Shown here: positions 8,502 to 15,194 of the stretch, one piece after another | How the letters are laid out: each line of letters begins with the position of its first letter | Numbering within the stretch: the first letter of the stretch is position 1 | NCBI GenBank assembly: GCA_003647095.1 | Contig: QMME01000051.1 | Coordinates: 1 to 16,276, forward strand | Direction: 5' to 3' | Origin: Deltaproteobacteria bacterium | GTDB lineage: Bacteria > Myxococcota > B64-G9 | Length of the DNA: 16,276 nucleotides | Notes under the pieces: generated by a model | Seen by the model: the letters and a program-made list of their open reading frames with translations, nothing else | What the model was told of the DNA's origin: nothing | Databases searched by the model: none | Position numbers and translations under genes: made by a program

Positions 8502-8535
8502 ACGGTGGTTCAAGGAACCTGCAGGAACCAGCCGT
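8502..8535. terminator. Imperfect stem-loop at convergent gene ends, possible terminator
   Basis: ACGG/TGGTTC (8502-8511) pairs with GAACCA/CCGT (8525-8535) across one bulged G at 8531 and a 13-nt loop. It straddles the junction between the parvulin gene end and the minus-strand lipoprotein gene end. No T-tract follows on either strand, so termination here is only a suggestion. Confidence 0.2.
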
Positions 8536-11527
8536 CCTCGGACTCGGCCGTCTCCCCGGTAAGGATGCGCCGCGGCGGGAACAGGTCGTAGTCCAGGTCG
8601 CTGCCGAAGGCGCCTGCCCAGAAGGTGAGCAGGATCTCCTGGCCGGACGAGAAGGGCCACGGCGATTGGGGTAGTTCGAACTGGCTGACGACAGGCGGGG
8701 CATAGACCCTCCAGGCGGGATCCATCAGCAGGTCGACCTTATCTCCCGGTGCCGGCCGGTCGACGAACGACAGCAGCAACCCGTGCAGGGCGGCGTCCTG
8801 CTGCGACTGCTCGGCCAGTGGCTGGGGCGGATTTTGTCCCGCCTGGGGCGGGTGCATCTTCTTGGCCAGCGCGTAGACCTTTTCGAAGGTGACCGTGTCG
8901 CAGTCCGCCAGCGGATCGTCGGGGACGAAGTGTACCGCCACCTCGAATCCCGCCTCGGCGGCGGTATCGGCGGCGGGCGGACCCAGGAAGGGAGGCAACG
9001 CCAGGCTGGCCACGGCTCCCGAGGACGATGCCGAAGCGCCGAAATGCCCGGGCAGCAGGAAATATGACATGTCGTCGTGGGTGACCAGGTTGCGGAAGAG
9101 CAGCTGTACCACCGAGAGGTTGGTTCCGGCCAGGGCCCCCTCGCGTGGCGGGGCCAGGAAGACCGGCTGCTGGTTGTAGGAGTGAGGTGTGCGGTTGAAA
9201 TCGAAGCCGATGGGTAAGCGTCCGCCGCCGGGCAGCAGGTTGTGGCCCGGGGGCACGTCGATGGCGGCCAGGGACAGGCCGAAGGGGTAGCTGCAGTCGG
9301 TGCTGGACGGGTCGACGGAGACGTCGCAGAAGATCGGCGCCGGATCGTGGTTGGCGTCCACGCAGGTCTCGGGGATACCGTTTCCGTCGTCGTCGCACTT
9401 GACCTCGTGCTGGGCGGTGGACGGCAGTTGCGAGCACAGGCGCTCGTCGGCCGCGGGATCGCTGGGATCGAAGCCGGTCAGGTCGGACTGCAGCTGGACC
9501 TTGTCGTTGGTGATGATGCTGACCTTGTAGAGCGGGATCATGCAGTAGTAGTCCTGGGGAGAATCGGGATCGGCCAGGCACTTGAGATCCGGGCGAATGT
9601 CCGAGCAGTTGTCGTTCTGGGGATCGCAGCTGTTGGCAGGATCGATGGCGTTGGGGTCCACCAGGGGCACGACGTCGTCACGTTGCTGGTAGTCGACGGT
9701 GAAGCAGTCTTCAGCCGTGATCCCCTCCAGTACCGGGGTGATGCTGGTCTCGGCACCGGCCTGGATATCCAGGGTGAGCGGGCAAACCAGCAGGGTCTGC
9801 ACCTTGAAGGCCGCCATCATCGAGGCCACGTCGAAGGAAACTCCCTCGCCGTTGGAATCGAGGAAGGGCAGCAGCACCGGCAACAGCTCGATCATGGAGA
9901 TGTTCATCACCCCGGCCAGCAACACCAGGGTGCGGCCCGTGCCGGCGGGCACTTCCATGCGCACGTTGCGCAGGGGATGCAGGTCCTTGCAGTATCCGCC
10001 CTGGTCGGTGTCGCACATCCAGTTTATGGTGTCGGGACAGTCGGAGCTGGAATCACAGATGTCGCCGTAGGGATCCAGTCCCAGGCTGGGTGCCAGGCCG
10101 TTGAGGAAGGTGTCGTCGCTGGTCAGGTTGCCGGGCAGGATGGCATCGGCGGTGGGGGGCCGGGCGAACAGGCGCCTGACGGGAAAGCGGCTGATACTGC
10201 GCAGGTCGAAGGTGTCGGTGATGATGACCACCCGCATCTGGCCGGAGATCTCGCCTCCGCCCAGGCTGAAAAAGGGAAGCAGGGACCTGGGCGTGCAGCT
10301 TCCCTGGCAGGTGTTGGCCTCCTGCTCGCAGTAATAGGTGCCCTTGCTGTAGATGGCGTCGCAGTCGCTGTCGTTGGCACAGCTGCCGGCACAGCGGAAG
10401 GAGTGGGGCAGCATGTCCCAGATGTTCTGGGGCACCTTGCCGGTCACCAGGCCCCGGGGTTGGGCGAGCCAACCGCTTTCGGTCAGGCGCAGGGGAATGG
10501 TGATGGTAGAGGAGCAATGTTCCAGCACGGTGGTGATCTCGTACTTGTTGCGCTCGCCGCTGGCGCCGGGCAGGGCCGTGACCTTCTCGTCGGAGATGGC
10601 GGTGATCGATTTGCGCGTACCCACCGCCAGGGATGTAAAGCTGGCCTGGCCGCTGGCGTCGGTGTCCTGGTTGTGGCTCTGGCCCGCGGCGTCCACCACC
10701 GTCACGTGGATCCCGGCCAGCGGTTGTTGCCCATCTGCCTCCACCACCGTTACCACCAGGTTCTCCTCGCAGGGGGAGCGCTCCACCAGGGACACGGCCA
10801 CGGTGTCGCTGGCGGTGTCTACCCGCCCGCCCTCGGTGCCGCCGGAGTCCCGGACCTCGAGCTGGAAGACGTAATCGCCGAATTCGCTCAGCTCCACGGT
10901 GGCCTGGAGCTGGTCGGCGTTGGTAATGCTCACCGTCGGTCCGCTCACCTGCGTCCAGGTGGAAGATGTCAGCTGCACGTCCTGGCAACCCGCTCCCTCG
11001 GCGGGCCGGCTCGAGCTGCCGTCCAGGGTGACGGTGACGGGCTGCCCGGCCAGGGTGGCCAGCTGCTGGTCCTCGCCGGCGTCGGCCAGGGGTGAGGGAC
11101 AGGCCGATGCCTGGACCTCGACCTGAACGGTGTCCCACTGGCTGACCTGGGCGGCCGGGTTGGCCGCGGTCACCGGGTAGGTGGCCTGGCAACGGAAGGA
11201 ATAGGATCCCGGCTCGCCGGGAACGAACGAGGCCTGGGGCTGGTTGGCGCCCTGCAACTCGACGTCGGGTCCACCCAGTTGCTCCCAGCGGAAGGTGACG
11301 CTGGCCTTCTCGTCGATGCACAGTTGTTCCGATTCGGGCGGCAGGCGCAGGCTGGCCTGCAGGATCACCATCTCTCCCACCTTCCCCTGCAGATCCTCTC
11401 CGGCATTGACCGTGGGAGGGCCGCAGCGAGTGGCCTGGCTGGAAGAAGGACAACCCGCCAGGAGCAGCGTGAATCCGCAAAGCAACAGAAAAAGGAGCCG
11501 GGACCCGGCCCGATTGGCGATAGTCAT
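8510..11527 (-). CDS. Large PKD-domain lipoprotein with cysteine-rich patches
   Basis: This 1005-residue protein has a lipoprotein signal ending LLLAGC, with lipidated Cys26. Two PKD-like domains follow at about 37-138 (VNAGEDLQGKVGE...) and 143-247 (ADAGEDQQLATLAGQPVTVTLDGSSS begins the second, in two pieces). A transthyretin/CarboxypepD_reg-like beta domain follows at about 254-330 (GIHVTVVDAAGQ, DASGQASF). The long remainder has no recognised fold. It contains cysteine patches (379-411, 491-513, 634-662) and a calcium-loop-like DDDGNG at about 712-717. It is probably outer-membrane-anchored and periplasmic or surface-exposed, with a binding or adhesive role; I do not know its function. The ATG at 11527 has GGAGGG just upstream. 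The gene stands alone, convergent with the parvulin gene and divergent from the CPBP protease gene. Confidence 0.85.
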   Translation of the reverse strand: MTIANRAGSRLLFLLLCGFTLLLAGCPSSSQATRCGPPTVNAGEDLQGKVGEMVILQASLRLPPESEQLCIDEKASVTFRWEQLGGPDVELQGANQPQASFVPGEPGSYSFRCQATYPVTAANPAAQVSQWDTVQVEVQASACPSPLADAGEDQQLATLAGQPVTVTLDGSSSRPAEGAGCQDVQLTSSTWTQVSGPTVSITNADQLQATVELSEFGDYVFQLEVRDSGGTEGGRVDTASDTVAVSLVERSPCEENLVVTVVEADGQQPLAGIHVTVVDAAGQSHNQDTDASGQASFTSLAVGTRKSITAISDEKVTALPGASGERNKYEITTVLEHCSSTITIPLRLTESGWLAQPRGLVTGKVPQNIWDMLPHSFRCAGSCANDSDCDAIYSKGTYYCEQEANTCQGSCTPRSLLPFFSLGGGEISGQMRVVIITDTFDLRSISRFPVRRLFARPPTADAILPGNLTSDDTFLNGLAPSLGLDPYGDICDSSSDCPDTINWMCDTDQGGYCKDLHPLRNVRMEVPAGTGRTLVLLAGVMNISMIELLPVLLPFLDSNGEGVSFDVASMMAAFKVQTLLVCPLTLDIQAGAETSITPVLEGITAEDCFTVDYQQRDDVVPLVDPNAIDPANSCDPQNDNCSDIRPDLKCLADPDSPQDYYCMIPLYKVSIITNDKVQLQSDLTGFDPSDPAADERLCSQLPSTAQHEVKCDDDGNGIPETCVDANHDPAPIFCDVSVDPSSTDCSYPFGLSLAAIDVPPGHNLLPGGGRLPIGFDFNRTPHSYNQQPVFLAPPREGALAGTNLSVVQLLFRNLVTHDDMSYFLLPGHFGASASSSGAVASLALPPFLGPPAADTAAEAGFEVAVHFVPDDPLADCDTVTFEKVYALAKKMHPPQAGQNPPQPLAEQSQQDAALHGLLLSFVDRPAPGDKVDLLMDPAWRVYAPPVVSQFELPQSPWPFSSGQEILLTFWAGAFGSDLDYDLFPPRRILTGETAESEDGWFLQVP

Positions 11528-11555
11528 TTTTCCCTCCTTTGCCGTCTTCCGTCAT

Positions 11556-11583
11556 GCTATATCGCGTACCAGGCCGTGGTCAA
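11556..11583 (-). promoter_or_regulatory. Putative sigma-70 promoter of the PKD lipoprotein gene
   Basis: On the minus strand, TTGACC (11583-11578, 5 of 6 consensus) is followed after 16 bp by TATAGC (11561-11556, 4 of 6). The predicted start near 11549 leaves a leader of about 20 nt with the GGAGGG site before the ATG at 11527. No comparable promoter was found for the + strand CPBP gene in the same 115-bp gap. Confidence 0.45.
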
Positions 11584-11642
11584 TAGCCCCTTGAGCGGTT
11601 GTTTGCCGCTGGTGCTGGCATGGTCGGGTCCCGGGAGTGAAC

Positions 11643-12305
11643 ATGCTGAGCGACGAACCAGGCAAGGTGTGGCGCGAGGTGGTGCTGCTGTGGGGTCTGG
11701 CCATCGCCATCATCGCCGCCTTCAAGCTGCTCGATTTCATCCCCTTCGTCAGGGACAACCTCTGGGGCATAGCCGGCATCGTGTTCCTTTTCCTGCCGCT
11801 GGAGTTCCTGCAGCGGCGGGGAGAGGATCCCCGGGCTTATGGCATCTCCTGGCAGGGGCTGGGCCGCGGCTTGTTCTGGGCGGCGGTTCTGATGTTGATC
11901 TTCTTTCCCCCCTACATTCCGGCCTACAAGTGGTGGTTCGGCCGCAGCCAGGCGTTCGAACTGCACCTGCCATCCAGCTTTTGGACCGAGGTGGTGGGAT
12001 ACTTCCTGCTGGTGGCCCTGCCCGAGGAGGCCTTCTACCGCGGTTACCTGCAGACCCGGCTGGATTCCCTGTTCAAGGGCCGGGTGCGTATCCTGGGGGC
12101 CGAGGTGGGCTGGTCGGTGGTGATTGCCGCCGCCTTCTTCGCGGTGGGACACCTGGTGGAGCCGCGCTTGGACAAGCTGGGAACGTTCTTCCCCGGCCTG
12201 GTGTTCGGCTGGCTGCGGGCACGCACGGGATCCATCGGGGGAGCGGTGGTCTTCCACGCCATGTGCGATATCTGGGCGCAGCTACTGCGCTACGGATATT
12301 TCTAG
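11643..12305 (+). CDS. CPBP-family glutamic-type intramembrane protease
   Basis: This 220-residue membrane protein carries the three CPBP (Abi/Rce1-like) motifs. They are EEAFYR at 128-133 (E128, E129, R133), FFAVGH at 165-170 (H170), and HAMCD at 205-209 (H205, D209). About six hydrophobic helices surround them. The family cleaves substrates within the membrane, including C-terminal sorting tags in the myxosortase and MrtC branches, bacteriocin precursors, or prenylated proteins. The FFPGLVFGWLRARTGSIGG stretch before the last motif recalls the myxosortase-like branch, but this is from memory and not proven. ATG 11643 is preferred to GTG 11637 because GGGAG ends five bases before it. The TAG stop overlaps the stop of the opposing NicO gene in the palindrome CTAG. 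Confidence 0.85.
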   Translation: MLSDEPGKVWREVVLLWGLAIAIIAAFKLLDFIPFVRDNLWGIAGIVFLFLPLEFLQRRGEDPRAYGISWQGLGRGLFWAAVLMLIFFPPYIPAYKWWFGRSQAFELHLPSSFWTEVVGYFLLVALPEEAFYRGYLQTRLDSLFKGRVRILGAEVGWSVVIAAAFFAVGHLVEPRLDKLGTFFPGLVFGWLRARTGSIGGAVVFHAMCDIWAQLLRYGYF

Positions 12306-13729
12306 CCCCTGGCAAGCAATGCCGGCAGTGTCAGCAGGGTCATCACCAGGCCGATCACCAGGACCACCACGGCGCTGGCCACGGGTAGCCAGCCGGACAG
12401 CCGCGCCAGCCGCCCGTCTCCCAGCAGGCGACCGAGCAGGCTACTGCCCTGGAGCACGGCCAGGCCCAGCAGCACCAGGGTAAGAGCCAGCCCCAGGCTG
12501 AAGGCGCAGATGAGCAGCAGGCCCCGGCCGATCTGTCCCACGTAGATGGCGAACAGCAGCACCACCGTGGCCGAGGGACAGGGTACCAGGCCGCCGGAGA
12601 TGCCCAGGGCCAGCAACTCCGACCAGCGTACCTGCCCGGCCGCGGTCGGACCTGCATGTGCGTGATGAGCGTGATCGTGGTGGTGATGGTCGTCTCCATG
12701 AGGGTGGTGATGGTGGCGGCCGCGCAACCTGGTCAGCAGCATCCAGCTTCCCGTGAGCAGCACCAGCAAACCTGCCGCCAGGGAGACGTAGGGCGCCAGC
12801 CGTTCGGCCAGTACCTTCTCCGACGCCCACAGGGCCACCAGGCCCAGGACTATCACGGAAAACACGTGGGTCATGGTGACCACCAGGCCCAGCACCACGG
12901 CGTGGCGCGCCCTGCCGTGGCTGCCTACCAGGTAGGCGGCCACCAGGGTCTTGCCGTGTCCCGGCGACAACGCGTGGGCTGCCCCCAGGCCCACCGCCAG
13001 GGCCAGAATGGCCAGGAACCCCCAGAAGCCCAGGTGTTGCTCGGCCAGGGCCCGCTTGAGCGGGCCGCTGGAATCGTCCAGTAACGGGGAGCCGCCCGGG
13101 GCGGAATCCTCCCCGGCAGGAGGAGTGGCTGCGAGGGTGAACCTGACCTGTACCGGATCGGGCTGCCGGCCTCCATTCCAGAAAACGGGGCCCGCTACCG
13201 CTCCACCCCGCCCGGGCAGGAAGGCGCTGACTTGCGGGCACGGGGCGGTGCTATGAACCAGCAACTCGCTCTGTTCCAGTGCCGGCAAGCGCGAGGTGTC
13301 ATGCAACAACAGCAGGTGGTTGCCGGGCGAACAGGGCTGCTCTGCGACCAGGTGCAGGCGCAGTGGCGAAAAAACCCGGACCCGTTCATCTCCCCACTGG
13401 GCGGTGATGCTCCAGGGCAACGCCGGCAGGCGCCGGCCGTCGAGGGAGAGCCGCAGGCCCCGGGCCACCACCCCGGTGATCCAGTCCAGCAACTTCTTCT
13501 GCTCGGCTGGACCCAGCCTGCCGTCACCATCGTCGTCGGCGCGTTTTCGCAGCTGCCCGGCGGGGACATCGCCGATGGTGACGGTGTAGTCGAAAAGCAG
13601 TCCCCCGGGCCGGCAACGTACCTCCAGGAAACGGTTCAGCGAGAAGGGTTGGTACTGGGCGTGGGACAGCGCCCGGCAGGGAAACGCTGCCAGCAACAAC
13701 ACCAGCAACGAGCAGCGGCGACGACCCAT
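12302..13729 (-). CDS. NicO/RcnA-type nickel/cobalt permease with EF-hand ectodomain and His-rich loop
   Basis: This 475-residue protein has a signal peptide at about 1-23. The extracytoplasmic domain (about 24-225) contains a canonical EF-hand loop DDDGDGRLGPAE at 65-76. The six-or-so-helix NicO domain starts near 234 and has the family motif HALSPGHGKT (252-261). A second motif, GGLVPCPSA (379-387), follows the histidine-rich loop at 339-358, which holds 13 His plus Asp. NicO proteins move Ni2+ or Co2+ across the inner membrane; RcnA members export, others import, so direction is uncertain. ATG 13729 is preferred because it begins the signal peptide and follows GGGGGA. An in-frame TTG at 13756 overlaps the PHP stop as TTGA and would add nine residues. 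It is cotranscribed with the PHP gene, 23 bp downstream of it. Its TAG stop shares CTAG with the CPBP gene stop. Confidence 0.88.
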   Translation of the reverse strand: MGRRRCSLLVLLLAAFPCRALSHAQYQPFSLNRFLEVRCRPGGLLFDYTVTIGDVPAGQLRKRADDDGDGRLGPAEQKKLLDWITGVVARGLRLSLDGRRLPALPWSITAQWGDERVRVFSPLRLHLVAEQPCSPGNHLLLLHDTSRLPALEQSELLVHSTAPCPQVSAFLPGRGGAVAGPVFWNGGRQPDPVQVRFTLAATPPAGEDSAPGGSPLLDDSSGPLKRALAEQHLGFWGFLAILALAVGLGAAHALSPGHGKTLVAAYLVGSHGRARHAVVLGLVVTMTHVFSVIVLGLVALWASEKVLAERLAPYVSLAAGLLVLLTGSWMLLTRLRGRHHHHPHGDDHHHHDHAHHAHAGPTAAGQVRWSELLALGISGGLVPCPSATVVLLFAIYVGQIGRGLLLICAFSLGLALTLVLLGLAVLQGSSLLGRLLGDGRLARLSGWLPVASAVVVLVIGLVMTLLTLPALLARG

Positions 13730-13752
13730 GGGCGTCCCCCGGGTCCGGCGCG

Positions 13753-14607
13753 TCAACGCCGCCGCTCCAGTTCCGCCAGCACCTCGTCGGGCACACTGAT
13801 GTTGCCATCATGGCCCCGGCCCAGCTCGATGCCGTCCTTGTTGGTGCCGTGGAAGTCGCTGCCGCCGGTGGCCACCAGTTGGTGATGGGCGGCCAGACGG
13901 TGCAGCCGCCGGCGCAAATCGGAGTCATGCTCGGGGTACTCGACCTCCATGCCCGCCAGGCCCAGCCAGCGCCACCGGGCAAGCCGTTCCGACAGTTCCT
14001 CGTCTCCCAGGCCCAGCGAGAAGGGATGGGCCAGCACGGCCACCGCCCCATCTTCACGTACCAGCTGTAACGCCTGGTCGATGGTGAGTCGTTGCTTGTC
14101 TACGTAGGCGGCCGCGCCCTTCTTGAGATAACGATCGAAAGCCTGCTGCAGGTTGTCCACGTAGCCGGCCTCGAGCAGGGCCCGGGCAAAGTGTGGTCGG
14201 CCCACCTGCCCGCCTCCGGAAAGGGCGGCCACCTGCTCGAGGGTGATGTCCATACCCAACCGGCGCAGCTTTTCCACCATCAGGCCGTTGCGTTCCCGTC
14301 GCCAGCGCTGCAGGCGCTCCAGTTTCCCGGCCAGCAGGCCTCCGGCGGGCAGGAAGTAGGCCAACAGGTGCAACCAGCCGGGACGGCCCCCAACCCGTGG
14401 TCCCCGAAACTCGATGCTGATCTCCACCCCGGGTACCACCCGCACGCCGGAGGGGCCGGCCTCGTCGAGGGCTTCTTCCAGCCCCGCGGTGGTGTCGTGA
14501 TCGGTCACGGCGATAGCGCTCAAACCGACGGCTGCGGCCGCCTGGACCAGTTGTCTGGGAGACAGTGTGCCGTCCGAGGCGGTGGTGTGGGTATGCAGAT
14601 CGATCAT
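13753..14607 (-). CDS. PHP-domain phosphoesterase, YciV/RNase AM (nucleoside 3',5'-bisphosphate phosphatase) type
   Basis: This 284-residue protein is close to the usual YciV length. PHP metal-ligand motifs are all present: HTHTTASDG (5-13; H5, H7, D12), TDHD (35-38; H37), PGVEIS (59-64; E62), HLLAY (80-84; H80), AHP (193-195; H194) and GGSDFHG (248-254; D251, H253). The GRPHFARALLEAGYV insert (136-150) is typical of this subfamily, which uses a trinuclear metal centre to hydrolyse pAp-type nucleotides and trim 5' ends of RNA. Which of these it does here is inferred. The ATG at 14607 lacks a good Shine-Dalgarno site, and the promoter places the transcript start on or next to it. It is the first gene of a two-gene operon with the NicO permease and diverges from nikR. 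Confidence 0.88.
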   Translation of the reverse strand: MIDLHTHTTASDGTLSPRQLVQAAAAVGLSAIAVTDHDTTAGLEEALDEAGPSGVRVVPGVEISIEFRGPRVGGRPGWLHLLAYFLPAGGLLAGKLERLQRWRRERNGLMVEKLRRLGMDITLEQVAALSGGGQVGRPHFARALLEAGYVDNLQQAFDRYLKKGAAAYVDKQRLTIDQALQLVREDGAVAVLAHPFSLGLGDEELSERLARWRWLGLAGMEVEYPEHDSDLRRRLHRLAAHHQLVATGGSDFHGTNKDGIELGRGHDGNISVPDEVLAELERRR

Positions 14608-14613
14608 GTCGCT

Positions 14614-14642
14614 CTTATACGGTTTGCCACCAATCGGTTCAA
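14614..14642 (-). promoter_or_regulatory. Promoter of the PHP-nicO operon, apparently leaderless
   Basis: On the minus strand, TTGAAC (14642-14637) is followed by a 17-bp spacer and TATAAG (14619-14614, 5 of 6 consensus). Only six bases (AGCGAC) separate the -10 from the ATG at 14607, so initiation at the usual distance falls on the A of the start codon. Confidence 0.55.
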
Positions 14643-14697
14643 GAAATCTCCATCATCATCTCCACCCCACCCATTTTCACCCCCCGACTTTTTTCCC

Positions 14698-14727
14698 TTG
14701 TTCCCGTACCGCAATAAGTGCTACGAA
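14698..14727 (+). promoter_or_regulatory. Putative nikR operon promoter
   Basis: TTGTTC (14698-14703) is followed after 18 bp by TACGAA (14722-14727), preceded by an extended -10 TG at 14719-14720. The hexamers are weak individually, but the position fits: the palindrome at 14718-14744 would cover the -10 and the start site, as expected for a repressor-controlled promoter. Confidence 0.35.
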
Positions 14728-14744
14728 TAGTCGTGAAGTGGCAC
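14718..14744 (+). promoter_or_regulatory. Candidate NikR operator, GTGCTAC-N13-GTGGCAC
   Basis: GTGCTAC (14718-14724) and GTGGCAC (14738-14744) form an inverted repeat with 6 of 7 paired positions and a 13-bp spacer. This matches, as I recall it, the deltaproteobacterial NikR motif GTGTTAC-N13/14-GTAACAC, differing at one position in the left arm and two in the right. It lies 22 bp upstream of nikR and overlaps the putative -10, so nickel-bound NikR would repress its own operon. Confidence 0.6.
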
Positions 14745-14755
14745 CAGGTTGCCAC
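14738..14755 (+). repeat. Inverted repeat GTGGCA-N6-TGCCAC beside the nikR Shine-Dalgarno
   Basis: Perfect 6-bp arms (14738-14743 and 14750-14755) flank the 6-base CCAGGT, one base before the GGAGG site (14757-14761) of nikR. The left arm is also the right half of the candidate operator. It could be a second NikR half-site pairing or an mRNA hairpin that affects translation. Confidence 0.5.
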
Positions 14756-14765
14756 CGGAGGTGTC

Positions 14766-15182
14766 ATGGACAGGATGGCCAGGTTCGGGGTTTCCATGGA
14801 AGAGGGTCTGCTCAAGCGCTTCGATCACTGGGTGGAAGAACATGGCTGGGCCAACCGCTCCGAGGCCATCAGGGACATGGTGCGCCAACGGTTGGTGGAG
14901 GAGAAGTGGAGCGAGGCACGCGGCGAGGTATGTGCCACCTTGACCTTCGTCTACGACCACCACGTTACCGAGTTGCAGGCCCGGTTGACCCACCTGCAGC
15001 ATGAGCAAGAGGGCGTGGTGCTGGCCGCCACCCACGTACACCTGGATCACGCCAACTGCCTCGAGGTGCTGGTGCTGCGGGGACGGCCCGATAACATCTC
15101 CAGTCTGGCGGATCGCATCCTGGGTACCCGCGGGGTGAAGCACGGGCAACTGGTGCGTTCCGTTCCCCTGGCGGGGCTCTGA
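14766..15182 (+). CDS. nikR: Nickel-responsive transcriptional regulator NikR
   Basis: This 138-residue protein has an N-terminal ribbon-helix-helix DNA-binding domain (about 4-45; RFGVSMEEGLLKRFD, then NRSEAIRDMVR). A C-terminal ACT-like nickel-sensing domain follows. All four high-affinity square-planar nickel ligands are present: H79, H90, H92 and C98, which align with E. coli H76, H87, H89 and C95 at a constant offset of three. The HVHLDHANCLE stretch is diagnostic. Nickel-bound tetramers bind operators and repress nickel uptake genes. Start ATG 14766 follows GGAGG by four bases; Met4 is an alternative. It is the first gene of the uptake operon, 12 bp before cbiM/nikM. A candidate operator lies just upstream, so autoregulation is expected. 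Confidence 0.95.
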   Translation: MDRMARFGVSMEEGLLKRFDHWVEEHGWANRSEAIRDMVRQRLVEEKWSEARGEVCATLTFVYDHHVTELQARLTHLQHEQEGVVLAATHVHLDHANCLEVLVLRGRPDNISSLADRILGTRGVKHGQLVRSVPLAGL

Positions 15183-15194
15183 GGAGGACCAGGC

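Noticed and set aside
9242..11095. 617-codon + strand frame
   Set aside because: It is antisense to the PKD lipoprotein, Gly/Gln/Val-rich, with no recognisable domain or ribosome-binding site.
10053..11555. 500-codon minus-strand frame overlapping the lipoprotein
   Set aside because: It is a frame shadow with an Arg/Gly/Pro composition typical of GC-rich off-frame reading.
14718..14765. Upstream start giving a 154-residue NikR
   Set aside because: The extra residues have no counterpart in NikR and would place the operator within the coding sequence. ATG 14766 has GGAGG.
14608..14765. Cobalamin riboswitch before cbiM
   Set aside because: The 158-bp gap shows no B12-box-like conserved segment and is too short for the full riboswitch. 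A NikR-type palindrome is present instead.
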